From Klebsiella huaxiensis (lineage in GTDB: Bacteria > Pseudomonadota > Gammaproteobacteria > Enterobacterales > Enterobacteriaceae): 64,000 nucleotides of DNA. The DNA lies in contig NZ_CP036175.1 in NCBI RefSeq assembly GCF_003261575.2, positions 2,604,001 through 2,668,000 on the forward strand, written 5' to 3'. The notes under the pieces were generated by a model. The model was not told the origin of the DNA and did no database searches. It saw nothing but the letters and a program-made list of their open reading frames with translations. Position 1 is the stretch's first letter; each line of letters opens with the position of its first letter. Made by a program: the position numbers and the translations under genes. Shown piece by piece: positions 17,336 through 26,053 of the stretch.

Positions 17336-18328
17336 ATGTCCATAAAAGAGTTTTTGAATACGTTACCGCGCGTAGAGTTGGTCGGTGGCGTTACGCCTGT
17401 TCAGCATCTGAAGCGGCTGTCGGAATATTTACAGCGCGATATCTATATTAAACGCGATGATGTTTCACATCTTGGTATGGGCGGCAATAAGCTCAGAAAG
17501 CTGGAGTTTCTGGCGGCCGATGCCCTCAGTAAAGGCTGCGATACACTGGTGACTGCCGGGGCGATTCAGTCCAACCATGTGCGTCAGACCGCCGCCGTGG
17601 CCGCACATTTAGGACTGAAATGCGCAGCGTTGCTGGAAAATCCAATTCAAACTACAGAATCCAACTATCTCTACAACGGTAACCATCTGTTGTTTAGTCT
17701 GATGGGCTGCCAGATTGAAATGGTTGATGAGCTTAATGACCCGGATGCGCAGTTGCAGGCGCTTAGCGACCAGCTTTCGGCAAAAGGTGCGAAACCCTAT
17801 ATTGTCCCCGTTGGCGGCTCGAATGCGCTGGGTTCATTGGGCTACGTTGATTGCGCTTTAGAAATCGCTGAACAGTGCGACCAGATGAGCCTCAATGTTC
17901 AGTCCGTCGTGGTGCCATCAGGGAGCGCGGGGACGCATGCCGGATTGGCGGTGGGGTTTGCTTACTGCCAACCTGATATGAAGGTCATAGGGGTAACTGT
18001 TTCTCGCCAGGTCGGCGATCAACAGCCTAAGGTTGAGAAGCTGCAGCGCGAATTATCCGCTATGTTGAAGGTCGAATCACTGTCGCCGTTGGCGCTATGG
18101 GATGACTACTTCGCGCCGCGTTACGGGATGCCGAACACTGAAGGGATGCACGCGGTGGAGTTGCTGGCGCGGCTGGAAGGGATCATGTTAGATCCGGTTT
18201 ATACCGGCAAGGCAATGGCTGGTTTGATTGATGGCGTGAAAAGGTCGCGGTTCGTCGGTAACGGTCCGGTGATGTTTATTCATACCGGTGGTGCTCCGGC
18301 GCTGTTTGCCTATTATCCTCACGTTTAG
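17336..18328 (+). CDS. dcyD: D-cysteine desulfhydrase
   Basis: 330 aa, against 328 in E. coli DcyD. A fold-type II PLP enzyme: the PLP lysine region GMGGNKLRKLEFL near residue 50, AIQSNHVRQTAAVAA after it, and the phosphate-binding glycine loop GSAGTHAG. It converts D-cysteine to pyruvate, H2S and ammonia. The ATG at 17336 has AAAGGA eight bases upstream. It is separated from ridA by a terminator and faces the cyuA-like gene, which degrades L-cysteine. Confidence 0.9.
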   Translation: MSIKEFLNTLPRVELVGGVTPVQHLKRLSEYLQRDIYIKRDDVSHLGMGGNKLRKLEFLAADALSKGCDTLVTAGAIQSNHVRQTAAVAAHLGLKCAALLENPIQTTESNYLYNGNHLLFSLMGCQIEMVDELNDPDAQLQALSDQLSAKGAKPYIVPVGGSNALGSLGYVDCALEIAEQCDQMSLNVQSVVVPSGSAGTHAGLAVGFAYCQPDMKVIGVTVSRQVGDQQPKVEKLQRELSAMLKVESLSPLALWDDYFAPRYGMPNTEGMHAVELLARLEGIMLDPVYTGKAMAGLIDGVKRSRFVGNGPVMFIHTGGAPALFAYYPHV

Positions 18329-18352
18329 TTTACAGCTTTAAACATGAGTTCG

Positions 18353-18389
18353 AACCACCCTGATGCCAGCGGGCAGGGGTGGTTTTTTT
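18353..18389 (+). terminator. Terminator after dcyD
   Basis: AACCACCC pairs with GGGTGGTT and a run of T follows. It sits between the convergent dcyD and cyuA-like genes. Confidence 0.8.
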
Positions 18390-18430
18390 ATGCGTAATCG
18401 CAGGGAGATAAAGCGAGAGTAGGCACTTTT

Positions 18431-18460
18431 GCCGGGCTGCGGTTGACACCTTGCCCGGAC
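18431..18460. repeat. REP-like palindrome
   Basis: The imperfect palindrome GCCGGGCTGCGG ... CCTTGCCCGGAC resembles enterobacterial REP units (GCC(G/T)GGTGGCGGC...). It is intergenic between two converging genes, the usual place. Confidence 0.5.
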
Positions 18461-18485
18461 GATAGGTTAGTCTCGAGTAGACAGC

Positions 18486-19796
18486 TTAATAACGTTTATG
18501 CGCCATGATTTCGATGATTTGCCGGTCGGTATGCTGCATGGCGCGTCCGGCTATATCACAAAGGTTGCGGATGGAATTTTCCACGTCGCGCTCAACAATT
18601 CCGTCATTCCCCGAGACCACCGAGTTATCCAGCGCCAGCAAAATGGCTTTCCAGGCAGAAGAGATACTGGTCGATACTTTCATTGAACAACTGCTGGAAG
18701 CGCCATCGCAAATCATGCCGCTGACGTCGCCAATCATGTTATTCACTGCCATGGCGATATTGTCAAAGCTGCCGTCCATTAACCAGATAATCCCCGCCGC
18801 AGCGCCCATCCCGGCGGTGGTGGTCGCGCACAGCGCCGATAGCCTCGGGAGTTTGCAATGGATATAGATAGCCACCAGATGTGAAAGCGCCAGCGCGCGG
18901 GCCAACTGCTGCTGGCTGGCATTGAGACGTTCGGCAGCCACCACTACCGGCATGGTGGCGGTGATCCCCTGGTTGCCGGAGCCGGAATTTGTCATTGCAG
19001 GTAGCGTCGCGCCGCCCATTCTGGCATCTGACGCGGCGCTAGTTCGGTAGAGGATCTCGGTAAAAATGTCGTCGGAAACGAGCCCCTTATCGACCTGGCG
19101 TTTGAGCGTTGGGCCGATGTGCAGGCCCCAGTCTTTAGACAGGCCTTTCTTCGACAGGGCGTTGTTCATTGAGCCGGCGTCGAGAATAAAGTCGAGCTCT
19201 TCACAAGGAACGACGCTCACGAAGTCATAAATGTCGCGCAGTGAACTGTGGGCGAGCCGTTCCAGCGGATTGATGATGTCGTCACTGACCCGGCTTTCAT
19301 CTTTGATAAACAAAGGCTGACCCATTTTTTCAATCGAAATTACGTTGGTGTGGTCGCCAACAATGGTGACCGTGGTGTGCTGATCCCCGGCGTAGACTCT
19401 GGCGCGAACGTAGAGTATTTCATCACAGGGATCCTGTAATACCACGCGCACAGCTCCGACTTCTAACAACGCTCTGGCGGCATCAATTTCCCGTTGGGTG
19501 GTTTTTTTCAGCACTTCGAGCTTTGCCTGAGGATCGCCGGCGATAGCGCCCAGGGCGGCCGCGATGGGCAGGCCGGTCATTCCGGTACCCGGGATAGTCA
19601 CGCCCATACCGTTTTTCATTAAATTCGGTGATACCGCAACTTCAATACGCACAATCGCGCCGGACAGCTGCTGCGCCGCGACGGCACAGGCGAGGGCGAC
19701 CGAGACCGGTTCGGTGCATCCTAAAGCGGGTTTAACTTCCTGTTTCAGAGCATTAATGAAGATATTCCATTTAACGCGGCTTTCCCGGTGTGACAT
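18486..19796 (-). CDS. L-cysteine desulfidase family protein, CyuA/YhaM-like
   Basis: 436 aa from the ATG at 19796, with AGAGG upstream; the longer TTG start at 19838 has no ribosome site. It aligns over its length with E. coli CyuA (YhaM): EVKPALGCTEP, VSPNLMKNGMGVTIPGTGM, RMGGATLPAMTNSGSGNQG and MICDGASSSC. The family uses an oxygen-labile 4Fe-4S cluster to split L-cysteine into pyruvate, H2S and ammonia. It converges on dcyD, so D- and L-cysteine desulfhydrases are neighbours here. The cyuP transporter that accompanies cyuA in E. coli is not adjacent. Confidence 0.9.
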   Translation of the reverse strand: MSHRESRVKWNIFINALKQEVKPALGCTEPVSVALACAVAAQQLSGAIVRIEVAVSPNLMKNGMGVTIPGTGMTGLPIAAALGAIAGDPQAKLEVLKKTTQREIDAARALLEVGAVRVVLQDPCDEILYVRARVYAGDQHTTVTIVGDHTNVISIEKMGQPLFIKDESRVSDDIINPLERLAHSSLRDIYDFVSVVPCEELDFILDAGSMNNALSKKGLSKDWGLHIGPTLKRQVDKGLVSDDIFTEILYRTSAASDARMGGATLPAMTNSGSGNQGITATMPVVVAAERLNASQQQLARALALSHLVAIYIHCKLPRLSALCATTTAGMGAAAGIIWLMDGSFDNIAMAVNNMIGDVSGMICDGASSSCSMKVSTSISSAWKAILLALDNSVVSGNDGIVERDVENSIRNLCDIAGRAMQHTDRQIIEIMAHKRY

Positions 19797-20050
19797 GACT
19801 GAGCCTCTGGGTCGGTACAGAAAAGTTCCGTCGAGCAATGGCGTGATTTCTCGACGTTGATGTGCGCCTGTGGGGCGCGTTTGTCAATGCGACCGGCAGG
19901 AACGATAGTGGGAATATTAGCGCACTCGGCAGAGAAAAAAGTTGCTAGTTAAGTCTGTAAAACAGAGGATTCGGAGGAAATTTTTCTTCTTATTGGCGAA
20001 CAATAGAAGTTTTTTTACTGTGTCCGATCCGGCGATAGGGGGAGATAAAT

Positions 20051-20074
20051 AAAACCGGCAGGGCTGCCGGTTTT
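20051..20074. terminator. Bidirectional terminator near the 46-aa gene
   Basis: AAAACCGGCA and TGCCGGTTTT form a perfect 10-bp stem with a 4-base loop, with A and T tracts at the two ends. It lies just beyond the stop of the small leftward gene. Confidence 0.8.
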
Positions 20075-20078
20075 GCAA

Positions 20079-20219
20079 TTAGATTTTGCAGGCGTCGCCG
20101 CAGTCGTCATCGGCAACGATTGCCTGGGCTTTTTTGTCAGCATCTTCAAGACGTTCAGCGTTACGCTCTTGCGCTTCTTCCAGGCCGCTAAAAACCAGGT
20201 TGTCGAGATCAATTTCCAT
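20079..20219 (-). CDS. 46-aa acidic small protein
   Basis: An ATG at 20219 reads leftward for 46 codons, beginning MEIDLDNLVFSGLEEA and ending DDDCGDACKI. It is acidic and probably helical, and its only two cysteines lie four residues apart near the end (C-x3-C). A perfect terminator stem follows directly, which supports a real transcription unit. I do not recognise the family. A longer overlapping frame on the same strand encodes no plausible protein. Confidence 0.6.
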   Translation of the reverse strand: MEIDLDNLVFSGLEEAQERNAERLEDADKKAQAIVADDDCGDACKI

Positions 20220-20410
20220 GAGTTACCCATTTAAGTTCAGTTTTGACCGTAAGCAAGTATAGGTAAATCGGTCAGCGGATGCACCCGGCGTGAGCGTGGA
20301 CAGCACATACCGGTAAGCGCTGGCGCTATTTGATGCAGTTTAAACGGATAAAAATAGCTGGACGATCGCCAATGATAATTGATAACCAGATATCAATTAC
20401 TAGAACACAA

Positions 20411-20488
20411 TACCCTAAATAATTCGAGTTGCAGGACAAGGCACTCGTGCCTTGAACAGCACATGCAGCTTGAAGTATGACGGGGATA
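20411..20488. repeat. Short imperfect-palindrome intergenic repeat
   Basis: The ends TAATTCGAGTTGCAGG and ATGCAGCTTGAAGTATGA are inverted relative to each other. From memory they resemble the termini of a dispersed intergenic element common in Klebsiella and Yersinia-like genomes. The central part is short. The rest of the 20220-20588 gap shows only AT-rich promoter-like DNA. Confidence 0.5.
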
Positions 20489-20588
20489 TTTATTAAACGA
20501 AACGACAACGAATGTTGGTTTAAACATTGACTTGCGGGGATTATGTTAATATTGCTGCGGTTATGGATGTATCTATGGATCTTAGTCA

Positions 20589-21500
20589 ATGGTATCGACA
20601 ACAGCAGTAGCCGCCATCAAAGAATGGCGGAAAAATAATAAAGTCATTTGTCATTTTAAACTCAAATATAAAAAGGTATTACGTAAATGCAGAGAGATAC
20701 CTTTAACCGGAGGTAAATACAAGGAATATCAGGCTCTATGTGAAAAATACGCTTGTTCTAAATTAACCGGTGCAACGAAGGGGCTGGTTAGCTTTGAGGA
20801 TAAACCCTTTAAAGCTTATCTAAACAAGAAAATGTCAAAAAGGGCGAAGCTCGACATCGCTTATGGCGCTTTGAATTTTATAGAGAAAACCTTCCACCCT
20901 GAGGTATTGCCGCAGCTGTATGATGTGGCGGCGTTTGGTCGTTCGATGATCGCCATTCCCCTGAAAAACGGCTCCAGTATTGAAGTGAAGCTGCTGGCGT
21001 CGCCTTTTCAGGAAGAAGGGGAACTGATGCTATTAATGTTCCTGGACGATAAACGCGTTTACAGCATCTGTTTTTCCTGTACCGAAGATGGCCGTGCCTA
21101 TATCGGCGGTATTCAGGGAGGGAAAGATATTGATAATGAAGAGGTCAAAGTACTGACCAAAGAACTTTATGGTACTCGACCGAAAAATTTAATTATCACT
21201 CTGCTGTATGGTTTTTTAGCACATTATAATATCAACGACATTTATGCTATCGACAGCCATTACCATGTTAAGTGTGACAGAGTAAAAACCAGCTATTCTG
21301 AGCTGTGGCTGGAAATAGGCGGCGTGAAGCATCATCGCGGCTGGTATAAATTACCGCCGACTGAGATAAAGAAAAGCCTGGAAGAGGTTAAGAGCAAGCA
21401 TCGTAGTCAGTTTATCAAGCGAGAAGGCTTGAAAGAGCTGGCGCAGCTGGATCTTGCCACTTCACTACGCGAGATTGGCGTGAGTCAGCACGCGAGTTAA
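20589..21500 (+). CDS. VirK/YbjX-family protein (DUF535)
   Basis: 303 aa. The middle and C-terminal parts match the VirK/YbjX family (FHPEVLPQLYDV, a SPFQEEGELMLLMF-type segment, GGIQGG, RPKNLIITLLYGF, DSHYHV and HHRGWYKLPP). Family members in Shigella and Salmonella affect envelope or virulence functions; the biochemical activity is unclear. An in-frame stop just upstream fixes the start at 20589 or later. There is no convincing Shine-Dalgarno sequence, so the N-terminus is uncertain. Confidence 0.8.
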   Translation: MVSTTAVAAIKEWRKNNKVICHFKLKYKKVLRKCREIPLTGGKYKEYQALCEKYACSKLTGATKGLVSFEDKPFKAYLNKKMSKRAKLDIAYGALNFIEKTFHPEVLPQLYDVAAFGRSMIAIPLKNGSSIEVKLLASPFQEEGELMLLMFLDDKRVYSICFSCTEDGRAYIGGIQGGKDIDNEEVKVLTKELYGTRPKNLIITLLYGFLAHYNINDIYAIDSHYHVKCDRVKTSYSELWLEIGGVKHHRGWYKLPPTEIKKSLEEVKSKHRSQFIKREGLKELAQLDLATSLREIGVSQHAS

Positions 21501-21514
21501 ACGTTGAGGTTCAA

Positions 21515-21546
21515 TTGCCGGCCAGCAGGGGGCTGCTGGTCGGCAA
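21515..21546 (+). terminator. Stem-loop after the ybjX-like gene
   Basis: A 14-bp stem (TTGCCGGCCAGCAG with CTGCTGGTCGGCAA, one G-T pair) with a GGGG loop, followed by GTCTTTC. The rest of the gap to 21826 is AT-rich with no gene. Confidence 0.7.
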
Positions 21547-21826
21547 GTCTTTCATCATCGCCGTCTCCTCTTCATTTCGATACTCCCTCATAGCGCTTAA
21601 AACTGTTTTGACTATCAACTTACTTTTATAAATTAAAAAATTTTAAACATTTCATGCTGTATAATTTTACATAACATTTACAAATGCATATGATTTATTA
21701 CGTTCTTCGCTCTGGTCTTGAGCGTCCAACCAACATGATATGTGGTCCGTGCTTTTATCATCTTGATAACGCACTGTTTAAAATAAATGTTTTGGTTTTT
21801 TCGACTGACGTCGTATGGGATGAAAT

Positions 21827-24232
21827 ATGGACGAACGACAAGGTAGCGGGAGAGGGATTTTCTTCACCATCTACCGGTTACTCTTTGTACTCCTAAGCTT
21901 TGGCATAGGGCTCTTTTTCACTATCTGGGGCGGCAAACTCCTCTCTCTTGGCGGTAGCGCCTGGTATCTGCTAGCCGGTGTGGCTTATCTGCTTATCGCC
22001 ATCGGCTTTATCACCCGCAGTAAATATGTTCTCCCTTTCGCTATTCTGACTTTCCTGTTAACCCTGTGCTGGGCACTGTATGAAGTGCAGTTCAGCTACT
22101 GGGGTCTGATCCCGCGGCTGGTGGTTCCGGCGCTAATGCTGATGCTGGCGCTGTGGCTAGCGACCACGCTGCCGGTGAAACGCGCTCGGGTGCGCTACGC
22201 CAACTGGAGCGCGTCGGCGATTTTCCTCATACTGCTGGCGACGCTGGTATCGGCGTTTTACCCGCATGGTGGCATTCATAACGGCGTGGTAAAAGCGAGT
22301 AATGACAAAACGCCAGCGCTGGCGTCGAAAAGCGATAACTGGGAATTCTTTGGTCGCGATGCGTCCGGTACCCGCTTCGCGCCGTACGATGACATCACCC
22401 CAGAGAACGTCAAAAACCTGAAGGTGGCCTGGACATACCACACCGGACGACGTCTTACCGGTGCCGGGATTGGCGTCGATGAAAATACTCCGCTGCAAAT
22501 TGGCGACACGCTGTACTCTTGCACGCCGCTAAACGTTGTCACCGCACTGGATGCGGATACTGGCAAACCGCGCTGGCGTTTTGACCCACAGGCGCAGACC
22601 GCCGAACACGTGACCTGCCGCGGTGTGGGTTATTACGATGTGCAGAGCGACGATTCGCTGAGCGCGGAAGAGAAGGCCAGCCCGGCGTTACAGCAGTGCC
22701 CGCAGCGTATTCTGATCTCTACCGTTGATGCACGCCTGATCGCGCTGAACGCCAAAACCGGCGAATTGTGCGATGACTTTGGCGACCACGGCAGCGTTGA
22801 TCTGAAACAGGGCATGGACAATACCGAAAACAGCAAACGCTACCACCCTACCTCAACGCCGGTGATCATGGGGCACATTGCGGTGCTTGGCGGTTGGGTG
22901 CGTGATATTGTGCACGGCGAGCCGTCTGGCGTGGTGCGCGCGTTTGACGTGCGTACCGGTAAAGTAGTCTGGGCCTGGGACGTGGGCCAGCCGGAAAACA
23001 TTACCGACCCGGAAAAAGGTCGTGTCTACACCCTCGAAACGCCGAACGTCTGGACGGTGCCGGGTTTTGATAAAGAGCTGAACCTGATTTATCTACCAAC
23101 CGGTAACGGTCCACCGGATTACTGGGGCGGCGATCGCAACGAGGCTAAAGAGAAATACGGCTCATCCGTCGTGGCGGTAGATGCCAGCACCGGGGAGACA
23201 AAGTGGGTCTTTCAGACCGTGCATCACGATATCTGGGACTATGACCTGCCATCGCAGCCGGTGCTGTTTCATATGAAAAACGACAAGGGCGAAGAGATTC
23301 CGGTTCTGATCCAGACCACCAAAACCGGGCAGATTTACGTCCTTGACCGTCGGACGGGCAAGCCGGTGACCCGCGTGGAAGAGCTTCCTGTTGCTCACGA
23401 TGGCGCAGAAGGTGAACATCTCTCGGCGACTCAACCGTTCTCCACCGGAATGCCGCAGTTGGGCGTTGAACCGCTGACTGAGAAATCGATGTGGGGCGTC
23501 ACACCGTTTGATCAGTTGATGTGCCGTATTGACTTCAAAGAATCGACGTATCTGGGGATGTACACTCCGCCGTCAGAGAAGCCCTATATTGAATGGCCTA
23601 GCCTGCTGGGCGGTATGAACTGGGGTGGCATCACCATCGATGAGCGTACCGGTACGCTGTTCGTCAATGACATGCGGATGCCGTTGAGAATGTCTCTGGT
23701 GCGCCAGGAAGATATGGCGAAATACAAAGTCTCCACCGATGAAGTTCCGGGCTTTATGGGCACCGTGCGTCCGCAGGTTGCCGGGCCTTACGGCGGCGTG
23801 CGGATCGACATTCTGCAATCGGCGCTGGGCGTGCCGTGCAATACGCCGCCGTTTGGCACCATGAGCGCGATTGACCTCAATACCCGTCAGTTGATGTGGC
23901 AGGTGCCGATGGGGTCGGTTGAGGATACCGGTCCGCTGGGCCTGAAAACGCATCTGCATATTCCACTGGGTATGCCAACGCTGGGCGGCCCGACTTCTAC
24001 CGCTTCCGGGCTGGTATTTTTTGCCGGGACTCAGGATAACTACCTGCGCGCGCTGGATTCATCGACCGGTAAAGAGCTGTGGCGCACCCGCCTGCCGGTA
24101 GGTGCCGTGGCGGCTCCGCTTATCTATAAGTCACCGAAGACCGGGAAAGAGTATGTGGTGATCTCCGCAGGCGGCGCCAGCCACTCGCCGGACGTTGGCG
24201 ATGATATTATCGCTTACGCGCTGGAAGAGTAG
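21827..24232 (+). CDS. Membrane-bound PQQ-dependent dehydrogenase (glucose/quinate/shikimate family)
   Basis: 801 aa. About five N-terminal transmembrane helices (residues 12-145) precede a periplasmic eight-bladed quinoprotein propeller with repeated motifs of the type A-x-D-x-x-T-G-K-x-x-W. The domain order and length match Gcd (796 aa). The N-terminal half differs considerably from E. coli Gcd, so it may be a paralogue oxidising another polyol or aldose. Electrons would pass to ubiquinone. No PQQ synthesis genes are nearby. Confidence 0.88.
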   Translation: MDERQGSGRGIFFTIYRLLFVLLSFGIGLFFTIWGGKLLSLGGSAWYLLAGVAYLLIAIGFITRSKYVLPFAILTFLLTLCWALYEVQFSYWGLIPRLVVPALMLMLALWLATTLPVKRARVRYANWSASAIFLILLATLVSAFYPHGGIHNGVVKASNDKTPALASKSDNWEFFGRDASGTRFAPYDDITPENVKNLKVAWTYHTGRRLTGAGIGVDENTPLQIGDTLYSCTPLNVVTALDADTGKPRWRFDPQAQTAEHVTCRGVGYYDVQSDDSLSAEEKASPALQQCPQRILISTVDARLIALNAKTGELCDDFGDHGSVDLKQGMDNTENSKRYHPTSTPVIMGHIAVLGGWVRDIVHGEPSGVVRAFDVRTGKVVWAWDVGQPENITDPEKGRVYTLETPNVWTVPGFDKELNLIYLPTGNGPPDYWGGDRNEAKEKYGSSVVAVDASTGETKWVFQTVHHDIWDYDLPSQPVLFHMKNDKGEEIPVLIQTTKTGQIYVLDRRTGKPVTRVEELPVAHDGAEGEHLSATQPFSTGMPQLGVEPLTEKSMWGVTPFDQLMCRIDFKESTYLGMYTPPSEKPYIEWPSLLGGMNWGGITIDERTGTLFVNDMRMPLRMSLVRQEDMAKYKVSTDEVPGFMGTVRPQVAGPYGGVRIDILQSALGVPCNTPPFGTMSAIDLNTRQLMWQVPMGSVEDTGPLGLKTHLHIPLGMPTLGGPTSTASGLVFFAGTQDNYLRALDSSTGKELWRTRLPVGAVAAPLIYKSPKTGKEYVVISAGGASHSPDVGDDIIAYALEE

Positions 24233-24276
24233 GCTACGTTTCTCCTTTATTGCATGATTTCATGATTGCATGAGCA

Positions 24277-24300
24277 AAACCGCTCCTTAGTGGGCGGTTT
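24277..24300 (+). terminator. Terminator after the PQQ dehydrogenase
   Basis: AAACCGC pairs with GCGGTTT across a 10-base loop. The T-tract is short. Confidence 0.6.
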
Positions 24301-24342
24301 CACACTCTTTGGCGGCTCCTCTGGCTGTTGCACTAACATTTC

Positions 24343-24377
24343 TGCCGGGTGGCGGCTGACGCCTTACCCAGCCTACA
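24343..24377. repeat. REP-like palindrome
   Basis: TGCCGGGTGGCGGCTGACGC followed by CTTACCCAGCCTACAA is a typical enterobacterial REP layout ending in CCTACAA. Confidence 0.65.
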
Positions 24378-24472
24378 AACCCTCCTTTGCTCTGCTTCAT
24401 GTTACTGACAGGTTGCTGAATATTTCGTTATGTAGTCTTATATATATCGAATCGTTTTTCAGGGAGCGTAAT

Positions 24473-24985
24473 GTGAGTTTGTTTATGTTTTATGTTGGTG
24501 GCAATGCAGGGAAATCGAATATTGAAGTACATGATATTCAGTTTGTGGTGGCAGAGACGCCAGAGGCGGCCTGGCCCGCGTTACGTCAGGCGTGGTTTGG
24601 TGATGCGGATAAAATTCATGTTGATGGCTACAGCCGTATTAGCTGGGCTGATGGTTATGACGTGACGCTGGCAAAAGAACCGTCATCCAGTGATGTGAAG
24701 TTATTTTTTGTGAATGCTGGTGGCTATCGCCCGGACACGCTGGCGGAGTTACATGAATTCGATCTTTTCGTCGCACATGATGTGAAAGACGCGAAGCACA
24801 AAGCGTTGCAAAAGCTGCTTTGTGGCGTCGAGCAGCAGCATAAAGACAATCTTAAAGAAGTGGATGATTGCCTACTGTTGGAAAAGGTTGGCGACTGGTA
24901 TCTCCATCTCACGCCCAACGCCAAAGGTGTGGCTCCGAAACCAGAATGGCAGGGCTACCAGCCGATTGGCCTGGTAGCCGGTTAA
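24473..24985 (+). CDS. DUF1543 domain protein
   Basis: 170 aa from a GTG at 24473, chosen because AGGGAG lies six bases upstream; an ATG at 24485 is the alternative. It begins MFYVGGNAGKSNIEVHDIQFVV-like and has GYDVTL and FFVNAGGYRP in the middle, consistent with the DUF1543 family of cytosolic proteins of unknown function. It stands alone and converges on the GFA-like gene, with stops only a few bases apart. Confidence 0.75.
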   Translation: MSLFMFYVGGNAGKSNIEVHDIQFVVAETPEAAWPALRQAWFGDADKIHVDGYSRISWADGYDVTLAKEPSSSDVKLFFVNAGGYRPDTLAELHEFDLFVAHDVKDAKHKALQKLLCGVEQQHKDNLKEVDDCLLLEKVGDWYLHLTPNAKGVAPKPEWQGYQPIGLVAG

Positions 24986-24988
24986 TCA

Positions 24989-25375
24989 TTATTCGGCATC
25001 AGGGCATATCTGCCGCCACCATGACGGCTTCATGTCCTCAAATGAGTGGAACTCAGGGGCAAAGATTTTATCATTAGGCTGGTCGAACACGCCGGTCAGC
25101 AGGGCGATAACCGGGCCGTCATCAATGGCCCCCAGTGAACTGCCGCAACGCGGGCAAAAGGCGCGGCAGGTGTTCTGTGACGATCGCCATGCTGCTGGCG
25201 TGCCGCCATCGCCGGTCCAGTTGACGTCTTTGGCTGTGAACTCCAGCCACACTGCCGTCTGAGCACCGGTATGTTTCTGACACATATCGCAAGAACAGCT
25301 GTGCGGGCTGACTGGGTTAACGGCGCTGAAGCGAATATAGCCGCACAGGCAGCCGCCGGTTAGCGTTTTGCTCAT
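24989..25375 (-). CDS. GFA-family zinc protein
   Basis: 128 aa from the second ATG (25375), which sits better behind GAGGG than the first at 25378. GGCLCGYIRF near the start, CSCDMCQKHTGA, and CPRCGSSLG give the cysteine pattern of the glutathione-dependent formaldehyde-activating enzyme (GFA) fold with two zinc sites. Most members have unknown substrates. It is separated by only 9 bp from the CAT-like gene upstream, so the two are probably cotranscribed. Confidence 0.85.
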   Translation of the reverse strand: MSKTLTGGCLCGYIRFSAVNPVSPHSCSCDMCQKHTGAQTAVWLEFTAKDVNWTGDGGTPAAWRSSQNTCRAFCPRCGSSLGAIDDGPVIALLTGVFDQPNDKIFAPEFHSFEDMKPSWWRQICPDAE

Positions 25376-25384
25376 CATGTCCCT

Positions 25385-26029
25385 CTATTGTGGCTGCCAC
25401 AGCGTGTCGGGTTCAGCAAAGCCTTCTTCCACTCGTGCGAAGAAGCGGCTGGCGTGCAGGCCGTCGATAAAAGCATGATTAAACTTGCCTGCTACCGGGA
25501 TAATGCCGTTTTTTAGCTTACCCCAGGTGAGGGCGGGAACCGCCGCGCCGACATAGTATTCAGCGTGGGTAATCGCGCTGAAATGCAGCCACGGCAGGCA
25601 GCTGGCGCAGAAAAAGTTCTCGCCTTTGACAATTAGCGGAGCCGGCGCGGTGTGTTTGGCGGCATTAATGCTCGGCGTCGCTGCCCGGCTGAAGGTGCTA
25701 AAATCGGCGGCGTTGTCGCACCATACCTGGCGGAACCCTTCCTGAGCGGTCATCACCGGCGTCATCACCGCCAGTTCATCATATTCGATAATATCGTCGC
25801 CCAGCAGGCGCTGTTTAAGCTGTGGTACCCCGTTTGCCGCGCGAATCAGCGCATAGAGTGCCAGTTGGAAGAAAGAGACGTCGCGGTCTTTTGCGCACTC
25901 GTATAACCGCTGTGCTTCTAAGGGTACGCAGAGGTTAAAACTGGGATTGGCAAAACCGCGATAAAAATCAAAATGATCTTTTCGCGGCCAGCTTTGTTTA
26001 TCTATCACGCGATAGTGGGCCACGGGCAT
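25385..26029 (-). CDS. Type A chloramphenicol acetyltransferase-like protein
   Basis: 214 aa, the size of CatA enzymes. The active-site motif H-x-x-x-D-G is present (His185, Asp189, Gly190 in NHAFIDG). FYRGFANPSFNLC near residue 22 matches the family N-terminus. The chromosomal setting with GFA and VOC genes and no mobile element suggests an intrinsic acetyltransferase. The Shine-Dalgarno AAAGGAG abuts this ATG; a GTG two codons downstream (26023) has better spacing and may be the true start. Whether it acts on chloramphenicol is unknown. Confidence 0.8.
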   Translation of the reverse strand: MPVAHYRVIDKQSWPRKDHFDFYRGFANPSFNLCVPLEAQRLYECAKDRDVSFFQLALYALIRAANGVPQLKQRLLGDDIIEYDELAVMTPVMTAQEGFRQVWCDNAADFSTFSRAATPSINAAKHTAPAPLIVKGENFFCASCLPWLHFSAITHAEYYVGAAVPALTWGKLKNGIIPVAGKFNHAFIDGLHASRFFARVEEGFAEPDTLWQPQ

Positions 26030-26053
26030 CTCCTTTTTAGCATTTGTCCCACA

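Noticed and set aside
20015..20230. A 71-codon leftward frame overlapping the 46-aa gene
   Set aside because: The 46-aa frame has better composition and ends exactly before the terminator; the longer one runs through the terminator stem.
20574..20609. Possible frameshift at the start of the ybjX-like gene (short frame MDLSQWYRQQQ overlapping the start)
   Set aside because: I could not align the family N-terminus well enough to show that the short frame belongs to the protein.
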